Origin: Intrasporangium_A sp051961875
GTDB lineage: Bacteria; Actinomycetota; Actinomycetes; Actinomycetales; Dermatophilaceae
Length of the DNA stretch: 11,692 bases
Assembly (NCBI RefSeq): GCF_051961875.1
Contig: NZ_JBQCCV010000149.1
Span: forward strand, 1-11,692
Direction: 5' to 3'
Under the pieces are notes generated by a model that was not told the origin of the DNA, did not search any database, and worked only from the letters and a program-made list of their open reading frames with translations. Below are positions 1 to 6,517 of this stretch, piece after piece (within the stretch, counting starts at the first letter, position 1; the number at the start of each line of letters is the position of its first letter). The position numbers and the translations under genes were made by a program.

Positions 1-8
1 GGCAAGGC

Positions 9-1628
9 GTGCTGAGGCGCCTCGGCACCCCCGCGACCGCCGTCGCCGTGCTCGCCGTCATGATCGCGCTGGCGACGGGCAGCACCACCGGGCAGCCGGC
101 CGCGCCGGGAGGAACGGTGGACGCGAAGCCCGCTGAGCGGCATACGGCTGCCCTGTCCCCATCCGGCATCGCGTTCACCCAGCCGGTCAAGCCCAACCCG
201 GCCGACCTCGCGGCCTACTACGGCGAGCGGGTGAAATGGGCGAAGTGCGCCCGCGGCTGGGGCGACTGCGGGACCGTCCGAGTGCCGCTCGACTACGACG
301 AGCCCGCCGGCGCGACCGTGCCGATCAGCCTCTACCGGGTGCCGGCCGGGCTGCCCCCGAAGCGCAAGGGCACGCTCTTCATCAACCCGGGCGGCCCAGG
401 AGGGTCGGGGACCGACTTCGCCCGCGAGGCGCACCGCTACTTCGGCGAGGACGTGCGGGCGGTGTGGGACATCGTCGGCTTCGACCCACGGGGGATCGGT
501 GAGTCGGGCGGTTTCGACTGCCTCACCGACGGCGACCTCGACGCGCTGTATGCCGCTGACCCCACCCCAGCCACGCAGGCTGAGCGCCGCGCGCTGGAGG
601 AGGCCGATCGCGCGCGGTTGCGAGGCTGCGTCGCGCGGGGCGGACCGCTCGCGCTCCACATGGGCACCGAGAGCGTCGCCCGCGACCTCGACATCCTGCG
701 GGAGGCGGTCGGGGACGAGCGGCTCAACTATGTGGGGGTCAGCTACGGGACGATGATCGGTGCGATGTATGCCGACTTCTTCACCTCTCGCGTCGGCTAC
801 ATGGTGCTCGACTCGGGGGTCGGGTCGGACGGGCTCGACACCCCGGACCTGACCCAGGCGGAGTTCGACGCGGAGGCCCGGGAGCGGGGCCGCGACCTCG
901 ACGCCGCGGTGGCGGACTTCGCCGATGCCTGTGGCACCCAGTGCTCGCTCGGCTCGGACGGCCCGGCCGTGTCGGCGACGATCGTGCAGGTGCTCGACGG
1001 GCTCGCGCGTCGCCCGCTGCCCACGGGCGTCGAGACGCTGCCGCGGCTGACCGAGGGGTGGGGCGTCGAGGCGGTCCGGGCGGGGCTCGAGGACACGAAC
1101 GCCTGGCCCTACCTGGTGGAGGGGCTCGAGCACGCGCGACAGGGCGACGGGTCCGACCTCGCGTGGATCGCGATGGCGGACGTCGGTCGCGAGGAAGACG
1201 GCACCTATCCGGGGGCGAGCTTCGGCAAGAACCACCTGCCGGTGACCTGTGCCGACTGGCCGCCGTCGACGTGGTCGTCGATGGAGCCGAGCGCCCAGGT
1301 GCTCCGGGAGTTCCCCCTGCTGGCCCGACTCTCCCCGGGCCCGGGCGATCCCTGCGCCGGCTGGCCGGGACCGCACCGGCAGAACCTGCTCGTCGGCGCC
1401 GAGCTGGCCACCCCGATCGTCGTCATCGGCAACGAGCACGACCCGGTCACCTCGATCGGTGGGACCGAGTACCTCGCGTCCACGCTGATCCGGTCGCGGC
1501 TCGTCCGCGTCGACGCCTACGGGCACGGTGCCTACGGATCGGGCAACGCCTGCGCCGACAAGGCGGTGGAGGGCTACCTGGTCGGGGGCGTGGCCCCTAC
1601 CAACGACACGAGGTGCCCGGCCAGCTGA
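9..1628 (+). CDS. Secreted alpha/beta hydrolase, tripeptidyl-aminopeptidase (TAP/SlpD-like) family
   Basis: Probable exported serine aminopeptidase that removes short peptides from protein N-termini outside the membrane. Seen: a hydrophobic N-terminus (about residues 8-23) after an Arg pair, consistent with a signal peptide; an oxyanion-type loop NPGGPGGSG at 126-134; a nucleophile elbow GVSYG with Ser245; an Asp candidate at 478 (GNEHDP) and a His candidate at 506 (YGHGAYG); and the CADWP signature at about 414-418 typical of the family's C-terminal domain. The 539-residue length fits the family. The GTG at 9 is the first possible start in the window, but the purine stretch AAGG lies only 1-2 nt before it, too close for a normal ribosome site, so the true start may lie upstream of the window. 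The in-frame ATG at 60 would remove most of the signal peptide. The substrate is inferred from family only; related enzymes include esterases and proline iminopeptidases. Confidence 0.88.
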   Translation: MLRRLGTPATAVAVLAVMIALATGSTTGQPAAPGGTVDAKPAERHTAALSPSGIAFTQPVKPNPADLAAYYGERVKWAKCARGWGDCGTVRVPLDYDEPAGATVPISLYRVPAGLPPKRKGTLFINPGGPGGSGTDFAREAHRYFGEDVRAVWDIVGFDPRGIGESGGFDCLTDGDLDALYAADPTPATQAERRALEEADRARLRGCVARGGPLALHMGTESVARDLDILREAVGDERLNYVGVSYGTMIGAMYADFFTSRVGYMVLDSGVGSDGLDTPDLTQAEFDAEARERGRDLDAAVADFADACGTQCSLGSDGPAVSATIVQVLDGLARRPLPTGVETLPRLTEGWGVEAVRAGLEDTNAWPYLVEGLEHARQGDGSDLAWIAMADVGREEDGTYPGASFGKNHLPVTCADWPPSTWSSMEPSAQVLREFPLLARLSPGPGDPCAGWPGPHRQNLLVGAELATPIVVIGNEHDPVTSIGGTEYLASTLIRSRLVRVDAYGHGAYGSGNACADKAVEGYLVGGVAPTNDTRCPAS

Positions 1629-1632
1629 CGTA

Positions 1633-1653
1633 CGGCGGGCACGGGTCCCGCCG
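1633..1653 (+). terminator. Candidate hairpin terminator after the TAP-like hydrolase
   Basis: A 7-bp perfect stem (CGGCGGG / CCCGCCG) closes a 7-nt loop, starting 5 nt after the hydrolase stop codon. No T-run follows, as is common for actinobacterial hairpin terminators, so function is inferred from position and pairing only. Confidence 0.5.
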
Positions 1654-1722
1654 CGAGAAGTGGTGTTGCTGCCAGGTGTTGTGGGCACCGTCTCCGATTT
1701 CCTCGTCTCGGTGACCTCTGCG

Positions 1723-1728
1723 TATACT
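1723..1728 (+). promoter_or_regulatory. -10 box TATACT of the tRNA-Thr gene
   Basis: TATACT is one base from the consensus TATAAT and stands out in this GC-rich sequence. It lies 42 nt before the mature 5' end of the tRNA. No convincing -35 is seen; the closest is a weak T-rich stretch around 1698-1704. A good -10 is expected for a stable-RNA gene. Confidence 0.65.
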
Positions 1729-1770
1729 CATCCACCGTGCCGCCGGACGCTCGTCGCCCTGGCCGGTCAC

Positions 1771-1847
1771 GCCGCCTTAGCTCAGTCGGCCAGAGCGATT
1801 CACTCGTAATGAATAGGTCGTCGGTTCGATTCCGACAGGCGGCTCCA
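1771..1847 (+). tRNA. tRNA-Thr (anticodon CGT)
   Basis: A full cloverleaf can be drawn by eye. The acceptor stem is GCCGCCT/AGGCGGC. The D stem is GCTC/GAGC, the anticodon stem ATTCA/TGAAT with loop CTCGTAA, and the T stem GTCGG/CCGAC with loop TTCGATT. The anticodon CGT reads ACG (Thr). The body is 74 nt including a T discriminator at 1844, and CCA is encoded at 1845-1847. A second CCA follows directly at 1848-1850. The gene is a single-tRNA unit with its own -10 box and terminator. Confidence 0.97.
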
Positions 1848-1851
1848 CCAG

Positions 1852-1878
1852 CGCCCTCGACTCCGGTCGGGGGCGTTT
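1852..1878 (+). terminator. Intrinsic terminator of the tRNA-Thr gene
   Basis: A 10-bp stem (CGCCCTCGAC with GTCGGGGGCG, one T-G wobble) closes a TCCG tetraloop at 1862-1865 and is followed by TTT. It starts 5 nt after the encoded CCA, the expected place for ending the tRNA transcript. Confidence 0.85.
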
Positions 1879-2021
1879 CTGCTGCTCAGCGCCGGCAGGA
1901 CCGGGTTGTGGATGACCGGGGTGGGTGTGATGCCGTCAGACAGCTCCACCTCACCCGGGGGTCCTCCTCACGACCAGCAGGCTCGCCTGTCACCAACGTC
2001 CGTGCTCGGTACAGGTAGGGT

Positions 2022-2693
2022 CTACTGCCCAATGCCTCGGGAGGCTCGCACGAGCCCGCTTTCGTATGCCAGCACCACGGCCTGGACCCGGTCGCGGAGC
2101 CCGTGCTTGGCCAGGATCCGGGCGACATGCGTCTTGACCGTGCCTTCCCCGATGTAGAGCCGGGCTGCGATCTCGGCGTTGGACAGGCCGTCGGCGACAG
2201 CCAGGAGCACATCGACCTCGCGCTCGGTGAGCTGGGGCAGGATGTCGGCGGGAGGGCGCGCAGGCGGCGCCTCGACGTACCTCTCGACGAGGCGCCGCGT
2301 CACTGTCGGTGTGAAGAGCGACTCGCCGGCATGGACCGCCCTGATGCCGTCGAGCAGGCGCTGGGGACTGTCGGTCTTGAGCAGGAAGCCCGAGGCCCCG
2401 GCCACGAGAGCCTCGTAGACGTACTCGTCCGGGTCGTAGGTCGTCAGCACCAGGACGCGGGTCGGCGAGCCGGAGTCGACGAGGGCCCGCGTCGCTGCGA
2501 TGCCGTCGAGCTCAGGCATCCGGATGTCCATCAACACGACGTCCGGGCTCGTCTCCGCGGCGAGCCGGAGCGCGTGGCGACCGGTCCCCGCTTCCCCGAC
2601 GAGCAGGAGGTCGGCAGCGCCCTCGAGAATCGTCGCCAGTCCGCTCCGGACGACGGGCTGGTCGTCGGCGACAAGGACGCGGATCGGGCTCAT
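2022..2693 (-). CDS. Two-component response regulator, NarL/FixJ (LuxR-HTH) family
   Basis: Cytoplasmic transcription factor activated by phosphotransfer from the adjacent kinase. Seen in 223 residues: receiver domain (about 4-120) with acidic pair Asp10/Asp11, phospho-acceptor Asp56 in VLMDIRMP, the switch Thr84 or Thr85, and Lys106; then a LuxR-type helix-turn-helix (about 153-215) with TEREVDVL and GLSNAEIAARLYIGEGTVKT. The ATG at 2693 is chosen because the receiver domain begins at once (MSPIRVLVADD). An open frame runs further upstream but only in the antisense shadow of a different frame of the kinase gene. No clear ribosome site precedes the ATG, which lies 7 nt after the kinase stop, so translation is probably coupled. 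The 143 bases downstream, up to the tRNA terminator (1879-2021), show no gene and no obvious terminator. The target promoter is unknown; the divergent membrane-protein promoter is the natural candidate. Confidence 0.95.
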   Translation of the reverse strand: MSPIRVLVADDQPVVRSGLATILEGAADLLLVGEAGTGRHALRLAAETSPDVVLMDIRMPELDGIAATRALVDSGSPTRVLVLTTYDPDEYVYEALVAGASGFLLKTDSPQRLLDGIRAVHAGESLFTPTVTRRLVERYVEAPPARPPADILPQLTEREVDVLLAVADGLSNAEIAARLYIGEGTVKTHVARILAKHGLRDRVQAVVLAYESGLVRASRGIGQ

Positions 2694-2700
2694 GGGTGGC

Positions 2701-3843
2701 TCATGGGTCGGGCACCACCGCGACGAGCCGCCAGCCGGTGCTTCCGTCGGGCCCGGCGTCGAGGTGGCCGCCGGCGGCTTCGACCCGTTCGGCGATCCCG
2801 CGCAGGCCACGGCGAGAGCCGCCGCCGCGGCCGTGCCCGGGTGGGCCTTGGCTGACGACCTCGACCACCACGGCGTCCTCCTGGTAGCGAACCGTCACCA
2901 CCGTCCGCGCGGTGGGCGCGTGCTTGAGCGCGTTGGTCAGCCCCTCCTGGACGACCCGGTACAGGGTCAGGTCACATACCGGGGTCAGGTCCCGCGGTGG
3001 GCCCAGGACCACGAGCTCGGCGTCGAGCCCGGCCTCGCGAACTCCCTCGACCAGCTCCGGGGTGGTGCGGATCGAGGGCAGGGGGTCGCGGGTGGGGCTC
3101 TGCTCCGCCGACAGCAGTCGTCGCATCTCTCGGACGGCGTCGTGGCCCGTTCGTTGGATCAGGCGCAACCCCTCACGGGCACGATCGGGAGACCGATCCA
3201 GCAGCTGCTCCGTCGCCCCGGCGTGAAGGGCCATGACCGCGATGCTGTGGGCCACGACGTCATGCACTTCGCGGCCGAGCCGGGGTTGCTCGGCCGCCAC
3301 GGCCGCAGCGATGGCGCGTTCCCGGTCCTGCTCGGCGACGCGTACCAGGTCCGCCGCCTCTTCGGCCTGCCGACGTCTCGCGTGGACCACCCGGCCGACG
3401 GCGAACACGGAGAAGGTGACCACCGGCGAGAACCACGCCTGTGACAGAGAGTCGACCAAGGGGTCGCACAGGTCGTGGACCACGACACCGAGCAGCGCGA
3501 TGCACGCCACGACGTACGCCGGCCCGCCATACGCGGCAGCCGAGTACACCGCGACGAGTAGGGGGAGCAGCACCGCGGCCGTCTCGGTGGCGCCGAAAAT
3601 GAGGGCCTGGGCTCCGATCACGGTGACGACGAGGGCGAGCACCAATACCGGCACCCTGCGGCGCCACGCCAGCGGGACCGTCATCGCGAGGCAGAAGAGG
3701 GCGTTCGGCCAGATCGGGCCACGAAACGAACCACCCCACGCGAGGACCTGAGCAACGACGACCAGTGCGGCGGCCAACGCGACGTCGACCACCCGGTCGA
3801 GCCCCGGCGGCCCGGCGTCCACGGAGAAGGCGGTGAGCCGCAT
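2701..3843 (-). CDS. Membrane sensor histidine kinase, HisKA_3 (NarL/DesK-type partner)
   Basis: Membrane kinase that autophosphorylates and passes phosphate to the adjacent regulator. Seen in 380 residues: five or six hydrophobic segments (about 18-36, 44-60, 64-85, 87-104, 108-125, 138-152) with very short loops, so sensing is probably in or at the membrane. A short linker helix (about 156-185) is followed by the dimerisation/phospho-acceptor box with His194 (LGREVHDVVAHS). The ATP-binding domain (about 290-378) has an N box with Asn304 (QEGLTNALKHAP) and a glycine-rich box at 338-349. The start at 3843 (MRLTAF) is preferred: a longer open frame exists upstream, but its extra residues look non-coding, and a TATCGT -10 box lies 6 nt before this ATG. 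No ribosome site is visible, consistent with a leaderless mRNA. First gene of a two-gene operon; the signal is unknown. Confidence 0.94.
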   Translation of the reverse strand: MRLTAFSVDAGPPGLDRVVDVALAAALVVVAQVLAWGGSFRGPIWPNALFCLAMTVPLAWRRRVPVLVLALVVTVIGAQALIFGATETAAVLLPLLVAVYSAAAYGGPAYVVACIALLGVVVHDLCDPLVDSLSQAWFSPVVTFSVFAVGRVVHARRRQAEEAADLVRVAEQDRERAIAAAVAAEQPRLGREVHDVVAHSIAVMALHAGATEQLLDRSPDRAREGLRLIQRTGHDAVREMRRLLSAEQSPTRDPLPSIRTTPELVEGVREAGLDAELVVLGPPRDLTPVCDLTLYRVVQEGLTNALKHAPTARTVVTVRYQEDAVVVEVVSQGPPGHGRGGGSRRGLRGIAERVEAAGGHLDAGPDGSTGWRLVAVVPDP

Positions 3844-3849
3844 GCACCA

Positions 3850-3855
3850 ACGATA
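3850..3855 (-). promoter_or_regulatory. -10 box TATCGT, predicted leaderless promoter of the kinase operon
   Basis: On the minus strand the order is ACC-TATCGT-TTGGTGC-like spacing resolved as six bases (3849-3844) between the hexamer and the kinase ATG. That places the expected transcription start at or next to the A of the ATG. No recognisable -35 was found. Confidence 0.5.
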
Positions 3856-3917
3856 GGTGGACCATGTCAGCCGCGCGTCTGTCTTGAGGCAGATCCCGTG
3901 TCCCGCTTTGGGCCACG

Positions 3918-3934
3918 GCATCGGGCGCCGATGC
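3918..3934. promoter_or_regulatory. Candidate operator: perfect 7-3-7 inverted repeat
   Basis: GCATCGG-GCG-CCGATGC is a perfect dyad in the 151-bp region between the divergent kinase and membrane-protein genes. NarL-type regulators often bind short inverted repeats in such regions. It lies about 26 bp upstream of the rightward -10 box and about 62 bp from the leftward one, a position fitting activation of the membrane-protein gene. Binding is inferred; a transcript hairpin is the alternative. Confidence 0.45.
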
Positions 3935-3959
3935 AGACGACTCGGCGCGGGCGGCTCCC

Positions 3960-3965
3960 TAGCGT
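3960..3965 (+). promoter_or_regulatory. -10 box TAGCGT of the membrane-protein gene
   Basis: TAGCGT sits in the 13-base context CTCCCTAGCGTCT, which matches 12 of 13 bases at the lipoprotein promoter (4758-4770). The predicted start near 3972 leaves a leader of about 23 nt carrying a good ribosome site. No -35 is recognisable, which would fit dependence on an activator. Confidence 0.45.
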
Positions 3966-3994
3966 CTTTGCATCCACAACCGAAGGAGATGCTC

Positions 3995-4669
3995 ATGAAC
4001 ACCTCACGGCTTCGCCGCACCGCGACCGCGGCCTGTCTTGTGCTGTGGCCGGTGTCGATGCTCGCGGCAGCCGTCGCCCAGCCGGAGATCGGCGAGCAAC
4101 CTGCCGACGTCTATGACGCCGCATCGACCCAGGCCGGCCAGATCGCCGTGTCCGCCGCCATCGGCACCCCCGGAGTACTGCTGTGGATCGTTGCAGTGGC
4201 CGGCGTCGTGCACCTTGTGCGGGCCCGCGGTGCACTTCTCGCGAACGTCGGTGGCGGACTCGCCCTGCTCGGCGCCATCGGGCACGCCATGATGGCCACC
4301 CTGTTCCTCGTTCTCCTGGCGGTGCCGCAGGACGGTTACCGCACGGAGCTCCTGCCGGTGCTCGACCGGATGTCCGGCCAGGTCTTCCCCGTCGCGATGC
4401 CCCTGCTCATGCTCGGCGGGCTCGGCGTCGTTCTCCTCGCGTTCGCACTGCGACGCGCTGGGCGGGCGCCGCTGGCCACGCCGGTGCTCGTCACCGCAGG
4501 GTTTCTCAGCGAGTTCGCACCTCTCAGTGGGACCGCCCGTGACATCGTCCTGTGGGTCCTCGTCGGCGCCGGCCTGGCCCTGGCGGCGCTTCACGTGCTC
4601 AGACTGGACGATGCGCAGTGGGATCATTCTTCGCCCACAGCCACCGACGTAGCCCGGGCCACCACGTGA
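3995..4669 (+). CDS. Multi-pass integral membrane protein, function unknown
   Basis: A 224-residue hydrophobic protein without a domain I can name. Seen: about six membrane segments (11-29, 55-76, 84-109, 131-151, 159-177, 183-202), an N-terminus MNTSRLRRT with positive charge suggesting an inside orientation, a polar stretch at 30-49 after the first segment, and a hydrophilic C-terminal tail of about 22 residues. The ATG at 3995 is chosen over the in-frame ATG at 3989 because GAAGGAG (3982-3988) is spaced 6 nt from the former and touches the latter. It is divergent from the two-component operon, which often marks a regulated target. It could be a small-molecule or lipid-related membrane protein, but no catalytic motif is visible. 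Confidence 0.85.
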   Translation: MNTSRLRRTATAACLVLWPVSMLAAAVAQPEIGEQPADVYDAASTQAGQIAVSAAIGTPGVLLWIVAVAGVVHLVRARGALLANVGGGLALLGAIGHAMMATLFLVLLAVPQDGYRTELLPVLDRMSGQVFPVAMPLLMLGGLGVVLLAFALRRAGRAPLATPVLVTAGFLSEFAPLSGTARDIVLWVLVGAGLALAALHVLRLDDAQWDHSSPTATDVARATT

Positions 4670-4670
4670 C

Positions 4671-4719
4671 GGTATGTCGCTGGGCCGGCCTCGTGATCGA
4701 TAGCCCACGCGCCGCGGCA
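4671..4719 (+). repeat. Hairpin after the membrane-protein gene; repeat copy 1, likely terminator
   Basis: Starts one base after the stop codon. GGTATGTCGCTGGGCCGGC (4671-4689) matches 18 of 19 bases with the hairpin after the acyl-CoA ligase gene (11609-11627). Pairing here is less perfect: TGTCGC with GCGGCA (one wobble) and TGGGC with GCCCA, separated by a 6-nt bulge on the 3' side. No T-run. Position after a stop in both copies suggests a termination role. Confidence 0.5.
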
Positions 4720-4762
4720 CGCCGGGTTGGTCGCGCGTGTCGCTCACGCGGTCTTTTCTCCC

Positions 4763-4768
4763 TAGGGT
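4763..4768 (+). promoter_or_regulatory. -10 box TAGGGT, predicted leaderless promoter of the lipoprotein gene
   Basis: TAGGGT ends 7 nt before the ATG at 4776, so the expected transcription start falls at the start codon. The surrounding CTCCCTAGGGTCT resembles the promoter at 3955-3967 in 12 of 13 bases. No good -35 seen. Confidence 0.5.
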
Positions 4769-4775
4769 CTGGGTC

Positions 4776-5336
4776 ATGGCGGGTCACCCCAGGACGGCGT
4801 TGGCCGTCGCTCTCATGGTCGCGACGACGTGCGGATGCACCTCCGGGTCCCCGAGCGGCGTCAAGAGCGGGCCCTCGACAGTTCCCCAAGGCGCGCCTGC
4901 GGCCGGTGGGGCGGCAACGACCCCTTCTGTGCTCCAGGCCGAGGCCGAGTCCACCACGGGCCTGTCGTGTGAGAAGCCGTCTGAGGCAGTCCTCGACTGG
5001 GCCGGTGTCGCGATCGCGAGCCACCCCGGCCCGATCAAGGCCTCGGCCCTCGTGCGCGCCGCCACCACGGAGACCGGTGACTGGTACGTCCTGGCCCTCG
5101 ACCGCGAGTATGAACGCGACGATGGCACGACGACCGGGGAAGGCGATCGCAATGTCGCGCTGACGAACGGCGTCACGGGCGACCCCGACGACCGGAAGAT
5201 GATTCCGCTGGGCAGGTCCGAGATCGGCGGCGTCCCCTCCGTCTCGTGGGACAACGTCACGTGGACCGGGGAGACGCTTGCTGCGGGGAAGCGGGCCGCT
5301 GAGCGCGTTGTCTCCTGCCTCGACGGCGGGCGGTGA
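4776..5336 (+). CDS. Putative secreted lipoprotein, function unknown
   Basis: A 186-residue protein with no family I recognise. Seen: N-terminus MAGHPRTALAVALMVATTCGCTSG, a hydrophobic run (8-18) leading to Cys19 and Cys21. The lipobox is poor (T-C-G-C for Cys21), so lipid attachment is plausible rather than certain. A Ser/Gly/Pro/Ala/Thr-rich linker (22-60) typical of exported actinobacterial proteins follows, then a compact domain (about 62-183). That domain has two Cys (65 and 181) close to its ends which could form a disulfide, and a segment GDWYVLALDREY at 101-112. The ATG at 4776 is preferred because the signal sequence begins there and a -10 box lies 7 nt upstream; no ribosome site is visible. 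Its TGA overlaps the next gene's ATG by one base. Confidence 0.8.
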   Translation: MAGHPRTALAVALMVATTCGCTSGSPSGVKSGPSTVPQGAPAAGGAATTPSVLQAEAESTTGLSCEKPSEAVLDWAGVAIASHPGPIKASALVRAATTETGDWYVLALDREYERDDGTTTGEGDRNVALTNGVTGDPDDRKMIPLGRSEIGGVPSVSWDNVTWTGETLAAGKRAAERVVSCLDGGR

Positions 5337-5824
5337 TGGGCACAGCGGTCGACCTCCGTGCTGAGATCGACGACGGCCGGACGCCTACGGGCTACCACCG
5401 CCTCCACGTGTCCCTCCTACTGAAGCGGACGGACTTCGAGCAGCTGGCGCACGAACTGCTCTCCTTGCGAGCCCACGAGGCAGCCGGTCTCGACGTCCGG
5501 GCCTCCGACATACCGGTCATCACCGGGTCCGACGTCCGGCTGCGGCTCGGCATCGGTTCCCTTGCCGTGACGGCCCCGTGCAGCGTCCTCGAGGTCATCG
5601 ACGAGCCCACGCGCAGGGGTTTCACCTACGGAACGCTCCCCGGGCACCCGGAGTCCGGCAGCGAGCGGTTCCTCCTCGAGCGGGATGGTGACAGGCGCGT
5701 CCACTTCACCATCACCGCGCTGTCCAAGCCAGCCACTCGGCTCGCCAGAGCCAGCGGACCTCTCGGCCGGGTCGTCCAGCGCCACCTGACGAGCCGATAC
5801 CTCCACGCCCTCGACCGCCTCTAG
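5336..5824 (+). CDS. DUF1990 family protein
   Basis: A cytoplasmic-looking 162-residue protein of the DUF1990 family, whose biochemical role is not established to my knowledge. Seen: the family's hallmark YGTLPGHPESGSERF at 98-112, followed by a strand-rich stretch VHFTITALSKPA (122-133) and the typical C-terminal helix GPLGRVVQRHLTSRYLHALDRL (141-162), which is usual for the family's end. The fold is thought to be a small beta-rich barrel; that is recall, not visible here. The ATG at 5336 overlaps the previous TGA (TGATG), implying coupled translation; a GTG at 5333 is also in frame. No signal peptide or membrane segment. Confidence 0.88.
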   Translation: MGTAVDLRAEIDDGRTPTGYHRLHVSLLLKRTDFEQLAHELLSLRAHEAAGLDVRASDIPVITGSDVRLRLGIGSLAVTAPCSVLEVIDEPTRRGFTYGTLPGHPESGSERFLLERDGDRRVHFTITALSKPATRLARASGPLGRVVQRHLTSRYLHALDRL

Positions 5825-5906
5825 CCCGCACCCGTAGGGCACCCTGGCTCGCCGGGCGCGCGGAGGAGGCCCGCACATTGAGGGGTCCGGAAGGACATTT
5901 GCGTCC

Positions 5907-5912
5907 TAACCT
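5907..5912 (+). promoter_or_regulatory. -10 box TAACCT, predicted leaderless promoter
   Basis: TAACCT ends 6 nt before the ATG at 5919, placing the expected transcription start on the start codon. A TTGAGG at 5878-5883 resembles a -35 but is 23 bp away, too far. A short hairpin AGGAC/GTCCT (5-bp stem, 6-nt loop, about 5892-5907) lies just upstream. Confidence 0.45.
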
Positions 5913-5918
5913 CTGGAC

Positions 5919-6320
5919 ATGGGCCACGTCGACGTGGAGGACGACAGCATCAGGCGCTTCGTCGTGCGGCACTACCGCTATGACCCCGAGCGGCACGAAC
6001 GTCGGCACGTCGTCGTCGGGGTCTTCGACAACGAGACCGAGTTCAGCGCGCTGATGGCCTCCATCCGGGACGACATCGAGCGCCGGCGCCGGGCGGGTGA
6101 GCCGGTGGGCCCGAACGAGCACGCGTCCGGGACGGTGTACGAGCCGGGGGACCGAGCCCGAGCCGCGGTGGGGCACCAGGTGCGGAGGATGATCGAGCAC
6201 GGCGTGGACCCCCGCGAGCGGATCGACCTGAGGGAGCTCCCATCCAACATGGCGCTGCTCACCAGCGACGGCCACTGCGATGGCCAGAGGGACGGCCACA
6301 GGGACGGCCGTCGTGCATAG
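5919..6320 (+). CDS. Small hypothetical protein with an Asp-Gly repeat tail
   Basis: A 133-residue, charged, soluble protein I do not recognise. Seen: a basic and acidic rich N-terminal part with a strand-like VVVGVFDN (31-38), a helix-like stretch NETEFSALMASIRDDIERRRR (split around 38-58), a Pro/Gly loop, and a C-terminal tail (117-132) made of a four-residue repeat of the type x-Asp-Gly-[His/Gln/Arg]. The tail comes from a 12-nt tandem repeat and may be a recent, variable addition. The ATG at 5919 is chosen from the -10 box 6 nt upstream; there is no ribosome site. It has its own promoter and a hairpin after the stop, so it is probably a single-gene unit. Confidence 0.75.
   Translation: MGHVDVEDDSIRRFVVRHYRYDPERHERRHVVVGVFDNETEFSALMASIRDDIERRRRAGEPVGPNEHASGTVYEPGDRARAAVGHQVRRMIEHGVDPRERIDLRELPSNMALLTSDGHCDGQRDGHRDGRRA
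6265..6312 (+). repeat. 12-nt tandem repeat, four units
   Basis: Four imperfect units in phase with the codons: GCGACGGCCACT, GCGATGGCCAGA, GGGACGGCCACA and GGGACGGCCGTC. They encode the Asp-Gly tail of the small hypothetical protein. The shared core is G-GA-GGCC. Confidence 0.85.
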
Positions 6321-6327
6321 GTAGGAC

Positions 6328-6354
6328 GGATCCGTCGCCTGGTTCGCCGGATCC
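6328..6354 (+). terminator. Candidate hairpin after the small hypothetical gene
   Basis: GGATCCG (6328-6334) and CGGATCC (6348-6354) form a perfect 7-bp stem around a 13-nt loop, 8 nt after the stop codon. There is no T-run, so it could be a terminator or a DNA-level inverted repeat. Confidence 0.45.
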
Positions 6355-6478
6355 TGGGCCCCCGCCAGCCGGAGTGAACCGCGAACCCTCCCGGGACCCA
6401 GGGCGGGAAAGGTGTGACGAAGCAGGCGCCCCCGAGTTGGAGTGGTCTGCCCGTGCTCGGCGTCCAGCCGAGGTGACA

Positions 6479-6488
6479 CCCTGCAGGG
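6479..6488. promoter_or_regulatory. 10-bp palindrome upstream of the amidase gene
   Basis: CCCTGCAGGG is a perfect palindrome 30 bp before the amidase ATG. It may be an operator in the amidase leader or promoter, but no -10 box was clear nearby, so this is a weak call. The rest of 6355-6517 shows no gene. Confidence 0.25.
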
Positions 6489-6517
6489 AGGAGCACCCCC
6501 GCACCTGAGGAGATGAC

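Noticed and set aside
1978..1989. CAGG-CTCG-CCTG hairpin downstream of the response regulator as a terminator
   Set aside because: A 4-bp stem without a T-run is too weak to support a call.
1771..2021. tRNA gene as an integration site for a mobile element
   Set aside because: No integrase, no second copy of the tRNA 3' end and no composition change was found in the window.
3857..3994. N-terminal extension of the membrane protein up to 3857
   Set aside because: The extension lacks a ribosome site and crosses the dyad and -10 box, whereas ATG 3995 has a well-spaced GAAGGAG.
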